Origin: Antedon mediterranea
Lineage: Eukaryota > Echinodermata > Crinoidea > Comatulida > Antedonidae
Length of the DNA stretch: 64,000 nucleotides
Reading direction: 5' to 3'
NCBI RefSeq assembly: GCF_964355755.1
Contig: NC_092671.1
Coordinates: 37,653,304 to 37,717,303, forward strand
The notes under the pieces are model-generated. The model saw nothing but the letters and a program-made list of their open reading frames with translations, was not told where the DNA came from and did not search any database. Below are positions 1 through 14,100 of this stretch, one piece after another (the stretch's first letter is position 1; each line of letters opens with the position of its first letter). Both the position numbers and the translations under genes were made by a program.

Positions 1-640
1 ATTTTCATTTAAATTTACCATTTTTCTACTTTTATTTTCTCAATTATTATTTACTTTTATACTATTTTTCTAATTTATTTTGCTTTTTTCATTCTTTTAT
101 TATAACTTTGTTCCATTGCAGTGCTTTACTAATTTACTTTCATTATATTTTATGACGTTTTATTTTTAGTTTAAGAAATTTTTAAATGTTTTAACCACCA
201 GCAGTAATCTTCTCCCAGAGAGTGTTATTGTTAATATTTATAATATGTATAATATAAAAAAAACATGATTCTCGCATTATTTACCTAAAAACTCAATTTT
301 GTTATTATGTGGTTTTCGACTTTGTTGCAAAATCAAATCTGTAATTTATTTTTTCTACGTCAATTTAATAATGAATGACGACCCGATACTTAATATATTC
401 AAACTCAATTCCAAGATAAGTATTACCTCAAAATTTGATGCAAAATTGATAGAGTGAAAGCGGCCAATGAACAAGCTAACATGCGGCCTTAATCCAACAT
501 GAAGATCAGTGACCCAGTTTCGTGAATATTGATAAATTTATTTTGACATTAGATATTAAAGCATCATATTTGGAATCCCTGGATCAATACAATATTTCAC
601 AACATTGGTACATGTATCAGATGTCTACTTGAGTAAAGTT
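1..640. other. No gene seen
   Basis: AT-rich sequence without convincing open frames or repeats. Confidence 0.6.
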
Positions 641-644
641 AATG

Positions 645-1105
645 ATACCAGTTGTATACAGAATATTTGAAATTTATCCTCTTTACATGATCACTATTAA
701 TCGGGTTATTGGTTTTGAAAATAAAATGTTACCGCTCAATAGTGCATACTATTGCACGCCATGTGACCCACTATCATCCAATCAGCTGTATACAGTATAT
801 TTGAAATTTATCTTCTTACTACGATAACCATTAATCAGGTTATTGGTTGCGAGAGTAAAGCGTTACCGTTCAATAGTGCGTACTATTGCATCCCATGTGA
901 CCCACTATCATCTAATCAGCTGAATACAGTATATTCAAAATTTATCTTTTTTGATCACTATTAATCGGGTTATTCGTTTTACTCTTAAAATGTTGTCGTT
1001 CAATAGTACATACTATTGCACACCATGTGACCCACTAACATCCAATCAGTATATTTAAAATTTATCTTACTACGATAATACTATTAATCGAGTTATTGGT
1101 TTGAT
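645..1105 (+). repeat. Tandem repeat of about 133-bp units (3.5 copies)
   Basis: Each unit has the palindrome CAATAGTNCNTACTATTG, then CCATGTGACCCACTA, CCAATCAG and AAATTTATC. A lone partial unit lies at 39327-39392. Confidence 0.85.
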
Positions 1106-1111
1106 CTGTCG

Positions 1112-1330
1112 ATAAATCAATCAATCAATCTTTTATTTCGGAATCTCTGGTCCATAGAAAGCAAAATTACATATAAATTAATTAAAAATAAACAAGACTA
1201 CTAATTGCTACTACTCATATCAGGATGACATTCCACATGGAGAACATCTTTGACTTACGGTATACAAGACTTGCCGCCTATAATCATTAAAACTAAAACA
1301 TTTTCATTTGAATTGAGTCTACAAATCAGG
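1112..1330 (-). mobile_element. Probable LINE 3' end with (ATTG)n tail
   Basis: The complement ends CCAGAGATTCCGAAATAAAA then GATTGATTGATTGATT, typical of LINE tails. No coding part recognised. Confidence 0.45.
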
Positions 1331-1736
1331 CCAATGCATAAAAATATAGATACAGTATTGTACATTATTTGTTTTATTATTAAAACATTGTAGATGTTTA
1401 CTTTCAAATAACCTCATTTAGTTAACAAATAGTATTATTTATATTTGTAGAAGTTTCTAACCATTTTTACCCTGCAGAGCACCACCACACATCCTTTGTA
1501 AATATTACACCAGTGTTTCTCCTCCCATTTTATGCAAATGTCAAATCGTTTAACTATTTTTCTGACAGATGTTACATTGATGTGTGATCTCACATTTTTA
1601 TTTTCATTTATTAATAAGCGTTTTTAAGCAGGTGGTTGAGTAATGTTTACAATTCAGTAATGTTATTGTTGCTCCATTATATACATAGTAGAGGAGTAAG
1701 GTTGTCCATCTACATTTTATACATCTGTTCCTTTTA

Positions 1737-1865
1737 AAAGCTCTGTCTACACTACCAAACTAGTTTGACAAAAAAAGTGTTATGTGCCCAAATATGGTAG
1801 TGATATGGCATCATCATGTTCATATATGGGCATATCACATACATTTGATAGTGTACACAGGCTTT
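1737..1865. mobile_element. CArG-MITE copy 1
   Basis: Foldback MITE with ends AGCTCTGTCTACACTA and a degenerate right end. One CCAAATATGG in the core. Family defined by about 24 copies in this window; ends are consistently followed by TTA or TA on the right, the likely target duplication. Confidence 0.85.
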
Positions 1866-1978
1866 AAATATTAGAGGGTGGGATACCTTGTGTAACATTG
1901 TTGATATTATATTGTCTTTTAATGTCATTGAAAGTTGTTGATTAAATTAAAAATGTAAATTTTTATTTTCAATCGTAT

Positions 1979-2293
1979 TTAAGATGTATTGTTTCCAAAA
2001 ATCATGAAAAATGAAGATTAATAAAATTAGACTTTAAATAAGCCATTTTGTAGTTTTAATAAAGTTATTCACTTCTGTGAAAAAATTACAAATTATTTTA
2101 CTTTTTCACACAGACAAAAGAAACAGTTAATTTTTACCAAAAACCATTTGTCTCACAGACAATTTAATTCTTTTTTGCTTTAAATTACATTTTTTCAGGT
2201 AAATAATTTATTCAATCCAGTTTTCGGTCAAAGTGAATAACTATTAGGTGACATTAAAATGGTCAACAAGAAATTGTAAAAAAAAATGTTGTA
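1979..2293 (+). mobile_element. ATGTATTGT-type MITE copy 1
   Basis: Family ends TTAAAGATGTATTGTCC and its complement, with internal GAAGATTAATAAAAT, AATAAAGTTATTCACTT and GTGAATAACTAT. Right terminus lost here. Confidence 0.75.
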
Positions 2294-5122
2294 GGTGGAC
2301 ACTTAGCTTAAAGTAAAAATATCTTCTGCTTTACAATATAGTATTGATTTAATTTTTTGTAATCATCGATTTCTTTTGAAACTAGAAATATAAGATTCAG
2401 ATTTATTTATTCTTATGGAAACTAATAACATACTCAATCTAATAATAAAAAAATATTAATATAGATTATATATTTTTATTTTAATAATATGTTACATAAT
2501 TTAATATCATTACTGAAATTATTAGAGTAATAGCTAGAGTATAGCTCAGTCTTTTAAATAATCAAAATTTGAACAATTTGACTTTTTTTTATGTTAACAA
2601 TTGCATGATATCTAGTGATAACTACTATCTTTTTAACAAAAACTTTGATACTTTACTAATATAATTATTATTTTACATATTTTATATTAACACAGACAAT
2701 CTACTAAAAATAATTTTTTTTTATTCAAAATTAATAGTAATAAAAAATTTTAATTTATGAATAGTTTAAATTGTAGAATATTTACCTGGGTTTAAACACA
2801 TGATCACAAAATCTTGCTAACAGAACACTGGATACTGCAGCAATTATTGATGATGCTGCAGTAATTACATGATCACACTAGACCTTCAAATTAATTGGTA
2901 ATGAAAATAAACAAGTTTAATAATTCTTTCCATTATATCAACCTTTTTTAAAAGATTAGATCTAATAATGAGGTTACAGCAAGGTTACGTGTAAATAATT
3001 AATATTTAATGAACTTTTAATTAGGCCTAGTAACTGTTATAATTTCTGTTTTGCTCATAATCTAATGATCTAGATGTGAAAAAGCAACAAAAATAGACAT
3101 AGGACTTAGTAAACAAATATCTTTTTAGTAATGTTAGATAGTAAAGCCAATTTCTGAACAAGTCAATTTTTACTTTATGTTTTTAGTATTACGAGCGAAA
3201 CTTAACTTTAACTTATTTTCCTTTTTATTAGATAATATAATTAATAAATAGTTTTATTTAGTCATATTTAAAATATTGGCTTGTAGCGATTCTGATGATA
3301 GATGTGGTTAAAATGAATATAAATTCATAAGTTCAAAGCAAATAGTCCAAGTGTCTAATCATGTTCTTAGTCTTTTCTTCTTTCTTATCTTATTAAAATT
3401 GAAAAAATTCATCTCCTTCCCAAAAAACTTAGGAAGTCTTTTTGTCCAGACAATTATTGACCATTACATATTGTAACTTCACTAAACCAAAAAGAAATAT
3501 TTTAAATCTTGCTCCTCTTCCACAATCTGTAAAATATTTACAATGATTTTGAAAATGTATAAAATAAATGTATATGAATTCAAATTTTTAGTGATTTAAA
3601 TGTGTCTTCAACCTAGCTTTATAGCTATTATTTGTTCTATTCTTAAGCGCTGTCTACACTATCAAACTAGTTTGACAAATAACAGTGTGATGTACCCAAA
3701 TATGCCAAAATATGGTAGTAATATGACATCATCATGTCCATATATGGGCACATCACAATTTTTTGTCACATGAACTTTGATAGTGTAGACAGAGCTTTAG
3801 CATGTGATAAGGTAAACTTCTATTTTCTAGGATTATAGTTATCATCCCATTATCATTGTATTGTTTCCCAGTCATTATTACCCATATCATTTCATCTGCA
3901 TGTACCCCATTCATTTCAATGTGTAGTTTAGAATCCAAAAACCAAATTGTAATTTTTCTATTTATAATTCAAACATCATTTTTTTAAATTTTAGAAATTA
4001 CTCAAAGCATGCCAAGTAGTTGTATAATAGACTAGCTATAAATATAGAGAACGAACATTATAATATTTTAATTCATTATTTTTAATTTTTTAAATTACCA
4101 ATCAATTCTAAACATTTTAATAATGTTTTGGTTAACAAACAACAATATTAAAAATATTCACCAATAAATTTGTTTTGCTTAAATGGTTATATTTTACATT
4201 TTCATTGTTGGTAAATGTTAAATAATACAAAAAAATATTTTGTTTTGTCATTTATTCCAAAATGACAAAGTTATGTTTGGGATAATATTAATTTTAATAA
4301 CAAATGAATGTTCGTTCTTACATAGAAAATATTTGTGTTGTAACTAATGAATTAACCTATTACTTATTCCTACAGCATGGATATACTTTAATTTCATAAA
4401 ATATTTATTAAATTGTACAAAAAATATTTCAATAGAAGAAAGATAAACAAAAAATTAAATTGCTTTAATTGACAATAACTTTTGATATTTACATTTTGTG
4501 AATGCGAGGTGGTAAATTTTTATTTCAAATTTAAATAATAATAATAATTTTGATATTTTATCATAATTGATCAGTTTTAATGATTTTAAACAATGAAATA
4601 AAACAAAGGGTTATTGTATTATTGTTATTATAATTATGAAAATAAAAGTAAAATTTATATAAAATGAAATAAAAGTGGGTTGTCCCCATGAAAGGGAAAA
4701 CAAAATAATTTTTGAAAATATTACCATTATTTGATGAAATTAAAAAAGTAATAAACTTAAAATTACAAAACAACAAATTATTTAACCAAATACTATGATA
4801 GTATTTTATGTTCTATGGTATAAAGAAATGCATTAAATAAATTGTATTGAGGTGTTTTATTGGTTTTAAAAAATGTACACAAAAATAAGTAGAAAGACTG
4901 ATACTTTCTTATTATAAAGAACATTTTTTTATTATTAGTATTATTAAAAAGGTAAAAAGACCATTTAAAAGGATTTAAATGTTAAAACATGATATATTTA
5001 TATCTATGATATAGTTAAAATTGTGAAACACAAGAGCTGTTTATGTGAAGTTCAGCAACATCGATACCACAAATGTAAATGTTTCAACAATTGTGTATTT
5101 ATTTTTCCATTTGTTTTCACAG
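2294..5122. other. Intronic or upstream DNA of the DPP gene, no exon confirmed
   Basis: Very AT-rich. Apart from the MITE at 3645-3799 I find no exon. The missing membrane-anchor exon was looked for on the + strand and not found. Confidence 0.5.
3645..3799. mobile_element. CArG-MITE copy 2
   Basis: Both ends kept. Its right half and about 85 bp of flanking non-MITE DNA recur at 7520-7672. Confidence 0.9.
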
Positions 5123-8100
5123 ATGGTTTAGAGGAAACCTTTTATGAAAGTTACACCTTTAATGAGATTTTTAAAAATGACAGCTTTAAAATTAGAAAAT
5201 TGGAGTTGTCATGGATACAAGCAAAAGGCTATGGTAAGGGTACAATATTGACATTTGTTTGTTTTTTTTTAAATATTCATAAATCTTTATAAATAGAGTA
5301 AATTTATCTCTGATCTTTGATTCAAATTATTAACTATAGCGATTTAGTTCATTCATTGGTAAATTGAACACACTAAAATTACTAAAGGAGATCTTCTTAT
5401 CCGTCGTCCTTACCTTGAAATCTTTAAACTTTCTTTTAGTTTCAATGCTCCTTCTTTCTTTAATTCTCTACCTTTAAGCATTCGTAACTCTTACAATTTC
5501 TTCTCCTTTAAATCCTTTTTTCAAAAAACACCTGTTTCTCTCTCTCTGATTTTTTCTTTTCTTTTTCTCCTTCTTTCATTGTTGGCCTACTGTATATTGA
5601 TATATATACAGTATATATATATTTATTTTTTATATCTTTGTTGATTTTGTGTTTTTATAGTTTATTTTGTATTTTCTGTTTGTTTTGTTTGAGGGTCCCT
5701 AATGATTAGGTGATGCTGGATGGACCACCCTCATAAAATATTGTTGAAATAAAAATAAAATAAAATATTTAAACTAGCTCATTAGTTTCTGAGCTTTCAA
5801 CATCGTTAAATTGATATTAATTAATTAAAAATCAAATAACAATAATGTTCTTCTACTCTTATTACCTTTTTTTAGTACAAATTTTTAAATCATTTTTGAC
5901 TGATCACGTATTCTACTTTAAATATTTAATTATTTTTATTTAAATTCTACAGAGGATTCCTTCCTTTATCAAGATGACAATGGTAACATAATGTTAGCTA
6001 ATGGTAGCTCATATCCAGGCCATCAAGTCATGGACAATAGTAAAACACTGGTATGATACACAATATTGTTATTAATATTATTATTAAACTGGTAAAAGAG
6101 ATTTACGGAGCAGCCCAAGCGGAAATCGGCAGAATTTTCAGCAGAAAGGCAGCAATAATAATAAATTATTATTATTATTATTTATCCAGGCAAAAGAGAC
6201 ATTTTACAAAAACAAATCAACAAATTAAACACAACACAGAGGTTATAAAATCATAGTGACTAGCTGCCAGAGAATCACAAAAGCAGCCTAAGCCACTGTC
6301 ACCAATTAGGTGTGTACCTCCAACCAGTGACTACTAAATAAGTAATACATATAATATAAATAACATAGACTTAAAGTGCACAAGAGACAGATGTACACTG
6401 GACTTACGATTTATAGTCCTTATCCGAGAAGACTCGTTCTACCACCAGAACCATGGAGCGAGTGAGGCTCAAACCTTTGCCGATGTTAATATGGCAAGGT
6501 ATTACGGTTCCACTGTCTTAACCGCTTGGCCACTCACCGCTCACAGAATACGTCAGCTGTCATGTATTTGCGATGACCGATGACAAACCTAGGTCAGGTC
6601 AATCAATGTGTCGGGCAGTCATTGCCTGGACCTAGAAACTGTCATCATTGAGGTAGGGAGAGACGACCCCGTCACAATATTCCTGCATACGCACAGTGGA
6701 CTAACATGCACATAGTTTGGTTGTCGTCGCAAATTGAAAGCTCACTATTTTCAGCACAACAAAAGATAACAGTATCCTGTTCTTGAATAGTGTATTCAAT
6801 TATAATGTTTTTATTGTATATTTGTAACATTTTTGACATAGAAGTTAGTTTACATGGGAATCGGTTTACTGGGACCGAGATGACCTGGGGCCAAGTTGGT
6901 TTCGGACTAAAACTCTGTCTACACTATCAAGCTAGTTTGACCAAAAAAAATGTGATGTGCCCAAATATGATGGTGATATGCCGAAATATGGTAGTGATAT
7001 GACATCATCATGTCCATATATGGGCACATCACATTTTTTTTTGTCAAACTAGTTTAATAGTGTAGACAGAGCTTTATAAACATGTATCTTTCTCGTTCAC
7101 ATCTAATTCATTATGTCATCTAAATCGTCCACTAAGTAATATTGAGTTGTTTTCAAATGTACTATTTATTAAAACTTCATTATGAGACTTCTAGAAAAAT
7201 GAATAATTCACATCTGTCATCCACCATAAATGTTTTTTGTCGTATCCTTGCAATGCTACTACTTATCATTGCTTCTATTTTAAGCATGTGCGTAGTCAAT
7301 ATAACGCGCTAAAACATTTTCATGCAATATTAAAATTTCTAAATATATTTGATGTTAGAAATATCAATATTACATATCCATATTGATTATATATACACAT
7401 ACAAATGGACCAAAAAGAAACATGACATTTTAAGCTCTATCTACACTATCAAAATAGGACAAAAAAAGTGTCATGTGCCCAAATATGATAGTGATGTGCT
7501 CAAATATGGTAGTGATATGACATCATCATGTCCATATATGGGCACATCACAATTTTTTGTCACATGAACTTTGATAGTGTAGACAGAGCTTTAGCATGTG
7601 ATAAGGTAAACTTCTTTTATTTTCTAGGATTATAGTTATCATTCTATTATCATTGTATTTGTTTCCCAGTCATTATCGATAGTGTAGACAGGGCTTTATT
7701 CTATTGAATTTGTAACTACTTTTTAAAAATTTTATTTTGTTATAGTTTTGCGACAAGTTTTGGCCGAGTCCTTCTTTAGAGACGAGTGATTCCAAGAAAG
7801 ATATCATCTACTTGTTGTTAGCGTGTGATGTGCAGAAAGTTTTCCGTCATAGTTTTAAAGCCAAGTATAAAGTGTACAAGATATCGCTAGACAACTACAA
7901 TACAGATGAGGTTGATCAAGATGGGTAAGAAATTGGTGTACTTAACTTGTTTATTTATGAAGTATTGTGATCAAACTAGGGAGTCATTCCTCAATAGCAT
8001 CTCTCTAAAACTTGTTAGGTGCACGGTACAGCACATTATGCACTATTAAGATCAATAAGGAAATCACTCCTTAAGATCTATAATTTCTATACAAAACTTG

Positions 8101-11100
8101 TGAGTTGCACTGAACAGCACATGTTATGTGGGCATATCACACTTTTTTTGTCAAACTAGTATGATATTAATAGACAGAGCCTAAAGTGTCATGGTTTGAA
8201 GCCTAAATATATATTATATTATTATATATTATAAATATGTATTATTCCTTTGTTTCAGAGAATTTGTGACGGACCTTACGGTTCCAGAGATGGGGTCTGA
8301 TGACTATTTACAACTAGTTGAATGGTCTCCTTCTGGAAATTCTCTAGTAAGAAATGAATGAATAGATTATTAGTACTGTTCTAAATAAAACTGTAAAAGA
8401 ATTAGATTATAAAGGTTTAATATTTAGAAATAAATGAATTAGGCATGAGCTCACATGTAGTGGAGCTGTAGCTTGGTGGTTAACTTGTCTTTTAATCCCA
8501 AGGTCCGGGGTTCAATCCCGACCAAGTGCTCAAATGAGACTTAGTTTATAAGCACGATAAATTATAAAATAGTTTATTCATCCTGTAATTGGTGAGTTTG
8601 TGGATGTTTATTACATTTTTAAAAAGTGATGAAAACTGTAGTTCTTCTATCATAAATTATTAAATTAAATTATAATCATTATCTTCATCTTTATTGATTA
8701 ATTACCAGCCAACCATGATTGCAACTTATAATTACTACATTGGTATCTGATCAGCTAATTACTGCATTGATATCTGATGATACTCCTATAAGACTTCTGC
8801 TGAGTTCTTAGCTAGTTATCCCTGTAGGACAGCAAATGTAATAACAGTCGCTAGACAGACTTATTAGTTATGGAATGCAAAAATTATAAACAATGGTTTC
8901 CCATCACTGCAATCAGATTTAATGTTAAGATAACATGCTTAAATGATTCTCTAGTTAATATTAATATCTGTGTATTTGATACTCTTTATTATAGTGAATT
9001 GATATTGCTCAATAGATATTCTGAGGCCACCATTAATATAACTGAATTTATATAAATAATGAATGGATAGAATTTTGATTTTAGAAATTTCAAAATAGGG
9101 CTATAGCCACCAGTAAGGTGAGTAAGCTTTCAACCGGACTACTTTTTTCACAGAGATTTATCTTTAGTTTATTTTTATTTTCTAGGTGATTGTTTACAAC
9201 AATAATATTTACTACAACGAAAGTCTTACAAGTAACGAAGACGCTATAAGCATAACAAGCGACGGGATTCCAAATCAAATATTTAACGGCGTTCCTGATT
9301 GGCTGTATGAAGGTCAGAGTTTAAACTTGTAATATAGTACAATTGCTTCTCTAAAACACCAGCCTCTATTCAGGGAAACTTTTTTTTTCTCTTTATTTTT
9401 TTTTTCTTTTCTCTCTCTTATTTTTTTTACATTTTGTATTCTTATTGGCCGATAATATTTATTAAAATTATATTTTTATATTATTTTATATTTTTGTAAA
9501 TGCAATAATTTTAGCATTTGCCTCCTTTTTGTATTTTCTGAATAAAATTAAAAAAACGCACAAGAAGCAATATACATTTTAACACTATAGCCAACCCCTA
9601 TCGACGGGCCACTTTTGGTAAAAGACATTTTATTGAGACCCGACGTTGTCCCCTTAATAGGAGTTCTACTGTGGACATAAAACAGCAAGGTAGAACCTTA
9701 AGTATATTTGACCACACTCTTTAACACCTATTTTAATTTGTAGAGGAGATACTCGATGGGAATTCTGCCATCTATTGGTCAACAGCAAATAAGTTTGCAT
9801 TCATTCGTTTTGATGACACAAACGTAACGTACGATACATGGCCCGTGTACGAGAACAAGATCTACCCAACATCAAAGCGTGTGGCGTACCCGAAACCTGG
9901 CGGTGTGAATCCTACAGTGACACTGTTCTTTGTAGAGGATGCAAGGAGGACACATCCAATTGAAATCAAAATACCGAATGAGAAAAGGTTTATAAAATTC
10001 ACTTTTATTTAAAGTATTGATTTTATACTTTTATTGTGGACATCTGTTGGTTTTATCATAGATGAGTAATACATACATGCATACAATCCCGTATTTATTT
10101 CAATAAAATTATCACTATATTTTGTAATATCACAAACTTTTTGTAAAAACAATAAATGTTGATTGAATGAGTTGTGCTGTATACATCAGCCTTGTGAATA
10201 AATAAAGTTTATATATATAATGATGGTTCCCTAATTTATTTATTTTAATTTATTCGGTATATAAAAAAAAATCCCAGAGGGCAAACCTGTGATTTACAAT
10301 ACACAACAATGACAATTAAATAAAAGATGATCATAAAAATTTAAGAAGTTTATAAAAATATATTTATTATATAAAACTCAAATAAACTTCACTGTAGCCA
10401 GTTTACTACTGATTGTGGTCTGATAATGATTTGATTGTTTAGTAATAGAATTAAATTGTTACTATAGATAATTATTATCACTATTACTAGCATAATTACT
10501 GTAATCATCTCTATTGTTTTCAAATTATCATTAATGTCAGTTTTTCAAAGGAATTTAATTATGTGCTGTCTGTTTAAGATATAATTTTCAATCAATGTGT
10601 TGGAAAATGGTATTGAAATTGTGTATTAATTGTATAAAGGTCAATTTAAACAGGCAATTGCAGTAATGGTAAACGTAGCTTGTTCCACGTAGAATCTGTA
10701 CCTATACGCCTGTCTGCTCCACGTTGTGTGTAAATTGTCATAAGAAATAACATAGATTCTGTATTGTTTTTACCGTTCCCACTTGTCTGTGTAAATTGGC
10801 CTTAAATCTATTAGTAAATTCTGTAATTTGTACTGTATATATATAGCATTTTATTTAGATTTGTTTTATATGTAGAATCTTCCAATGAATTGTTATATAA
10901 ATATTCAATGTGAGTAATGACTCCATTAATTCATTTGATTCTTCTTAGTTTTGGAGAGTACTACATTCAGTCAGTGACATGGTCCGCAACAGAAGAGTTA
11001 GTCGTCACGTGGATGAATCGACCTCAGAATGTTTCGTTGATTACGAAATGTAACGTGGACTCCAAGCAGGAAAACAAGTGTAATGTGGTGACCACTCAAA

Positions 11101-14100
11101 AATCTGAATCTGGATGGGTTGCTATGGTAATAAATATTTTTATAATAAATAGTTCTTTGCATTTATCAGAACTTGTTATTTAGTTTTTTTTTTATTTTAC
11201 GAATATGAAATTGGGATCAGCTCAAAAGTTTCACAAGTGTGTGACGTATCCGTTTTTGTTATCATATTCGTAAGGTTGCGAAACCTCCCTATTATAACTA
11301 AAGTTACACCAGTTTAAACGTCAGTGTATTTAGTACTTAGTATATTTTTATATCCATTATTATTTTATCTAGTATTATGTACAGGTATGCATTTAATTTA
11401 TGGAATAAAAGTTATAATAATATAATACTATAAGTTATAATGATTTGTATTATTTTGTGTATAGCCTGCAGCTCCTATCTTTACAAGTGATAAAAGAAAT
11501 TTTGTACAAATTATGCCACAAAATGAAGGCAGAGATGTACGCAGGTTCAACCATATAGCATACTTTGAGGTAACGTATAAGCTCCAAAGCTCTGTCTACA
11601 CTATCAAACTTTATTTGACAAATAAATGTGATGTGCCTATATATGGACATGATGATGTCATATCACTACCATATTTGGGCATATCACTACCATATTTGGG
11701 CTCATCACACCTTTTTTGTCAAACTAGTTAGATAGTGTAGACAGAGCTTTAGTTAAAAAAGTGGTAATTAACATTCTTGTAAATGCCAACGTTCTCAGTT
11801 CAAGTCTTTCCATAGTGGAAAATAGTTCCACCACATAAACCTTATAGCAAGACAAATGTTGTTATGTAATTCTTTTCAAAATGCTAAAAGAAAATTAACT
11901 TATTTTATATGCCGAGTAAAAAATATTTAAAATAGTAAAAGTATATGATACAATTTCTTCTATGAAAATACTTAATGAAAGTATGTTATAGGGAAATACC
12001 AATTATTTACAATAACCATCAATTTTATTTGTTTGTAGGAAAAATTTGTAAAGCGTTTGACCGAGGGAGAGTATGAAGTTAGCAAAATATTTGGAATTGA
12101 TAAAGAAAGTGTTGTTTACTTTTCTGCGAATAAAGAAGGTTTAGGAACAAAAAATATTTACAGGTATAAAAAAAAAAAAATAATTATTGGGGAATTATAA
12201 AGAAGCATTTAAATTTAACTTATTTATTTGAATAAACGTCCCGCTTTGAATAAACGCCTCCATCGAATTAACGCCCGCCCCCCCCCCCCCCCCCCATTGA
12301 ACATCATTTTGAATAGATGCCTACCCTAAATAAACGCCTCCCTGAAATAAATGCCTCCCTGAAATAAAAGCCCTTAAAACATATATAGAATATAAAAATC
12401 CTTCTGAACAATAAACGCTCCAGGGCTTTTATTCAAATAAATTTAATTTAAATTTATTTAAAAATCACATCTATTATAATAATATTTTTTATTATCTCCT
12501 AAAGCTATTAAAAATATTGAAAGACACACATTAAAAAAACATTATCATGTCAAAATAAAGAAAACATTAGGAAGTTTCATTAATATGAAAAAGAAAAAAT
12601 AATATTGTAATATGAATCTTATTTTATCAGAAATCAATCAATTATCGACAATTTTATTCAATACAAAAAAAGTTTGAAATATTGAATCAATGGTTTGCCT
12701 CATTTTACCAGAGTTTATTTTATATTAATATCATATGTCAAACTTATTAGTGTACCCTTTGGTCCATCAATTTTTCAATATTTCTAACTATATTTATATA
12801 ATATCATATATTTATTTTGTTATCAATACCAATAATGTTTATTTGATGTTAAATGAAATATGAATCTTATTTCATCAGAAATTTAATCAATGGCTTGCCT
12901 CATTTTTTCCAGAGCTTGTTTTATATTAATATCACATATCATTAATGTACCCTTTTGGTCCTTGAAATTTTCAACATTCCTATTATTAATATAATATCAT
13001 GTATTTATTTTGTTACCGGTACTAATAATGTTTATTTTATGTTTTCCATAGCATGCAAATTGCCAAGCCATCATCATTGAAATGCTTGTCATGTGGAATG
13101 GCCTGTGCCGATAGTTGCGGCAGTCGCTGTTGTCAGTATTTTGATGCGGTCTTTAACCCGTCAATGACATGGTTTTTACTCAATTGCCTAGGCCCAAGCG
13201 TTCCATGTTCTTGGATACGCAGCACGAATGTAGTTGGAAATAACAAAGTTCATCTCGTAGAGAATAATACTATTTTACAAGAAGCTATGAAAAATAAAGG
13301 CATGCCTGTAAAAAAGTTTTACACGTTTAAAAACGAAAAGGGGCAAAATGTGCCTGTTCAACTCATTATGCCCGTGAACTATGATAACCAACGTAAACAC
13401 CCACTACTCATTAACGTGAATGGCGAGCCAGGTTCAGAGAAGGTTAGCAAAATGTTTGAGCTCGGATGGAGTATGTATCTAGCATCTAATCATCATATTA
13501 TAACAGCTAGTATAGATGGACGGGGGTCAGGAGGTCAAGGGGAAAAATTTAGACATGACTTATATAAAAATGTTGGAACTGTTGAAGTCCAGGATCAAAT
13601 TTATATAACAAAGTAAGTAAACTTTAATTAAATTAACTTTAGCAAAGTTTCCACTTCCCTTTACCAACCACTATTTTTTCAGACATAAACCACTATGTAC
13701 TTAATAAACTTTTTTTTTTTAATTCAACTACAGCTCTGTCTACAATATCAAACCTTATGTGACAAAATATGTGATGTGCCCATATATGGACATACTGATA
13801 TTTAAGCATATCACTACCATATTTAGGCACATCATGTTTTTTTGTCAAACTAGTTTGAGAGTGTAGACAGAGCTTTACACTCTTTCTTTTCATTCTATAC
13901 AATTTGTATTTCATACATGGATTCTTAGGAAATTATTTTTATGATTACTGTCACTAATGGTTGTGGTCGGACATTGACCAATCACTGACTGAATAAATGT
14001 GATATGTGTCTTTATAAACCTTTGACTGATTCGACAAGGATTTTATATTAAAAACAATGAATACAGTTTCTTAGCAATGATGGGATTCAATTTGTTTGGT

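Noticed and set aside
13693-13914. Open frame on the minus strand
   Set aside because: Lies across a CArG-MITE; same for frames at 6790, 7349, 11450, 11513, 22876, 39780 and 60185.
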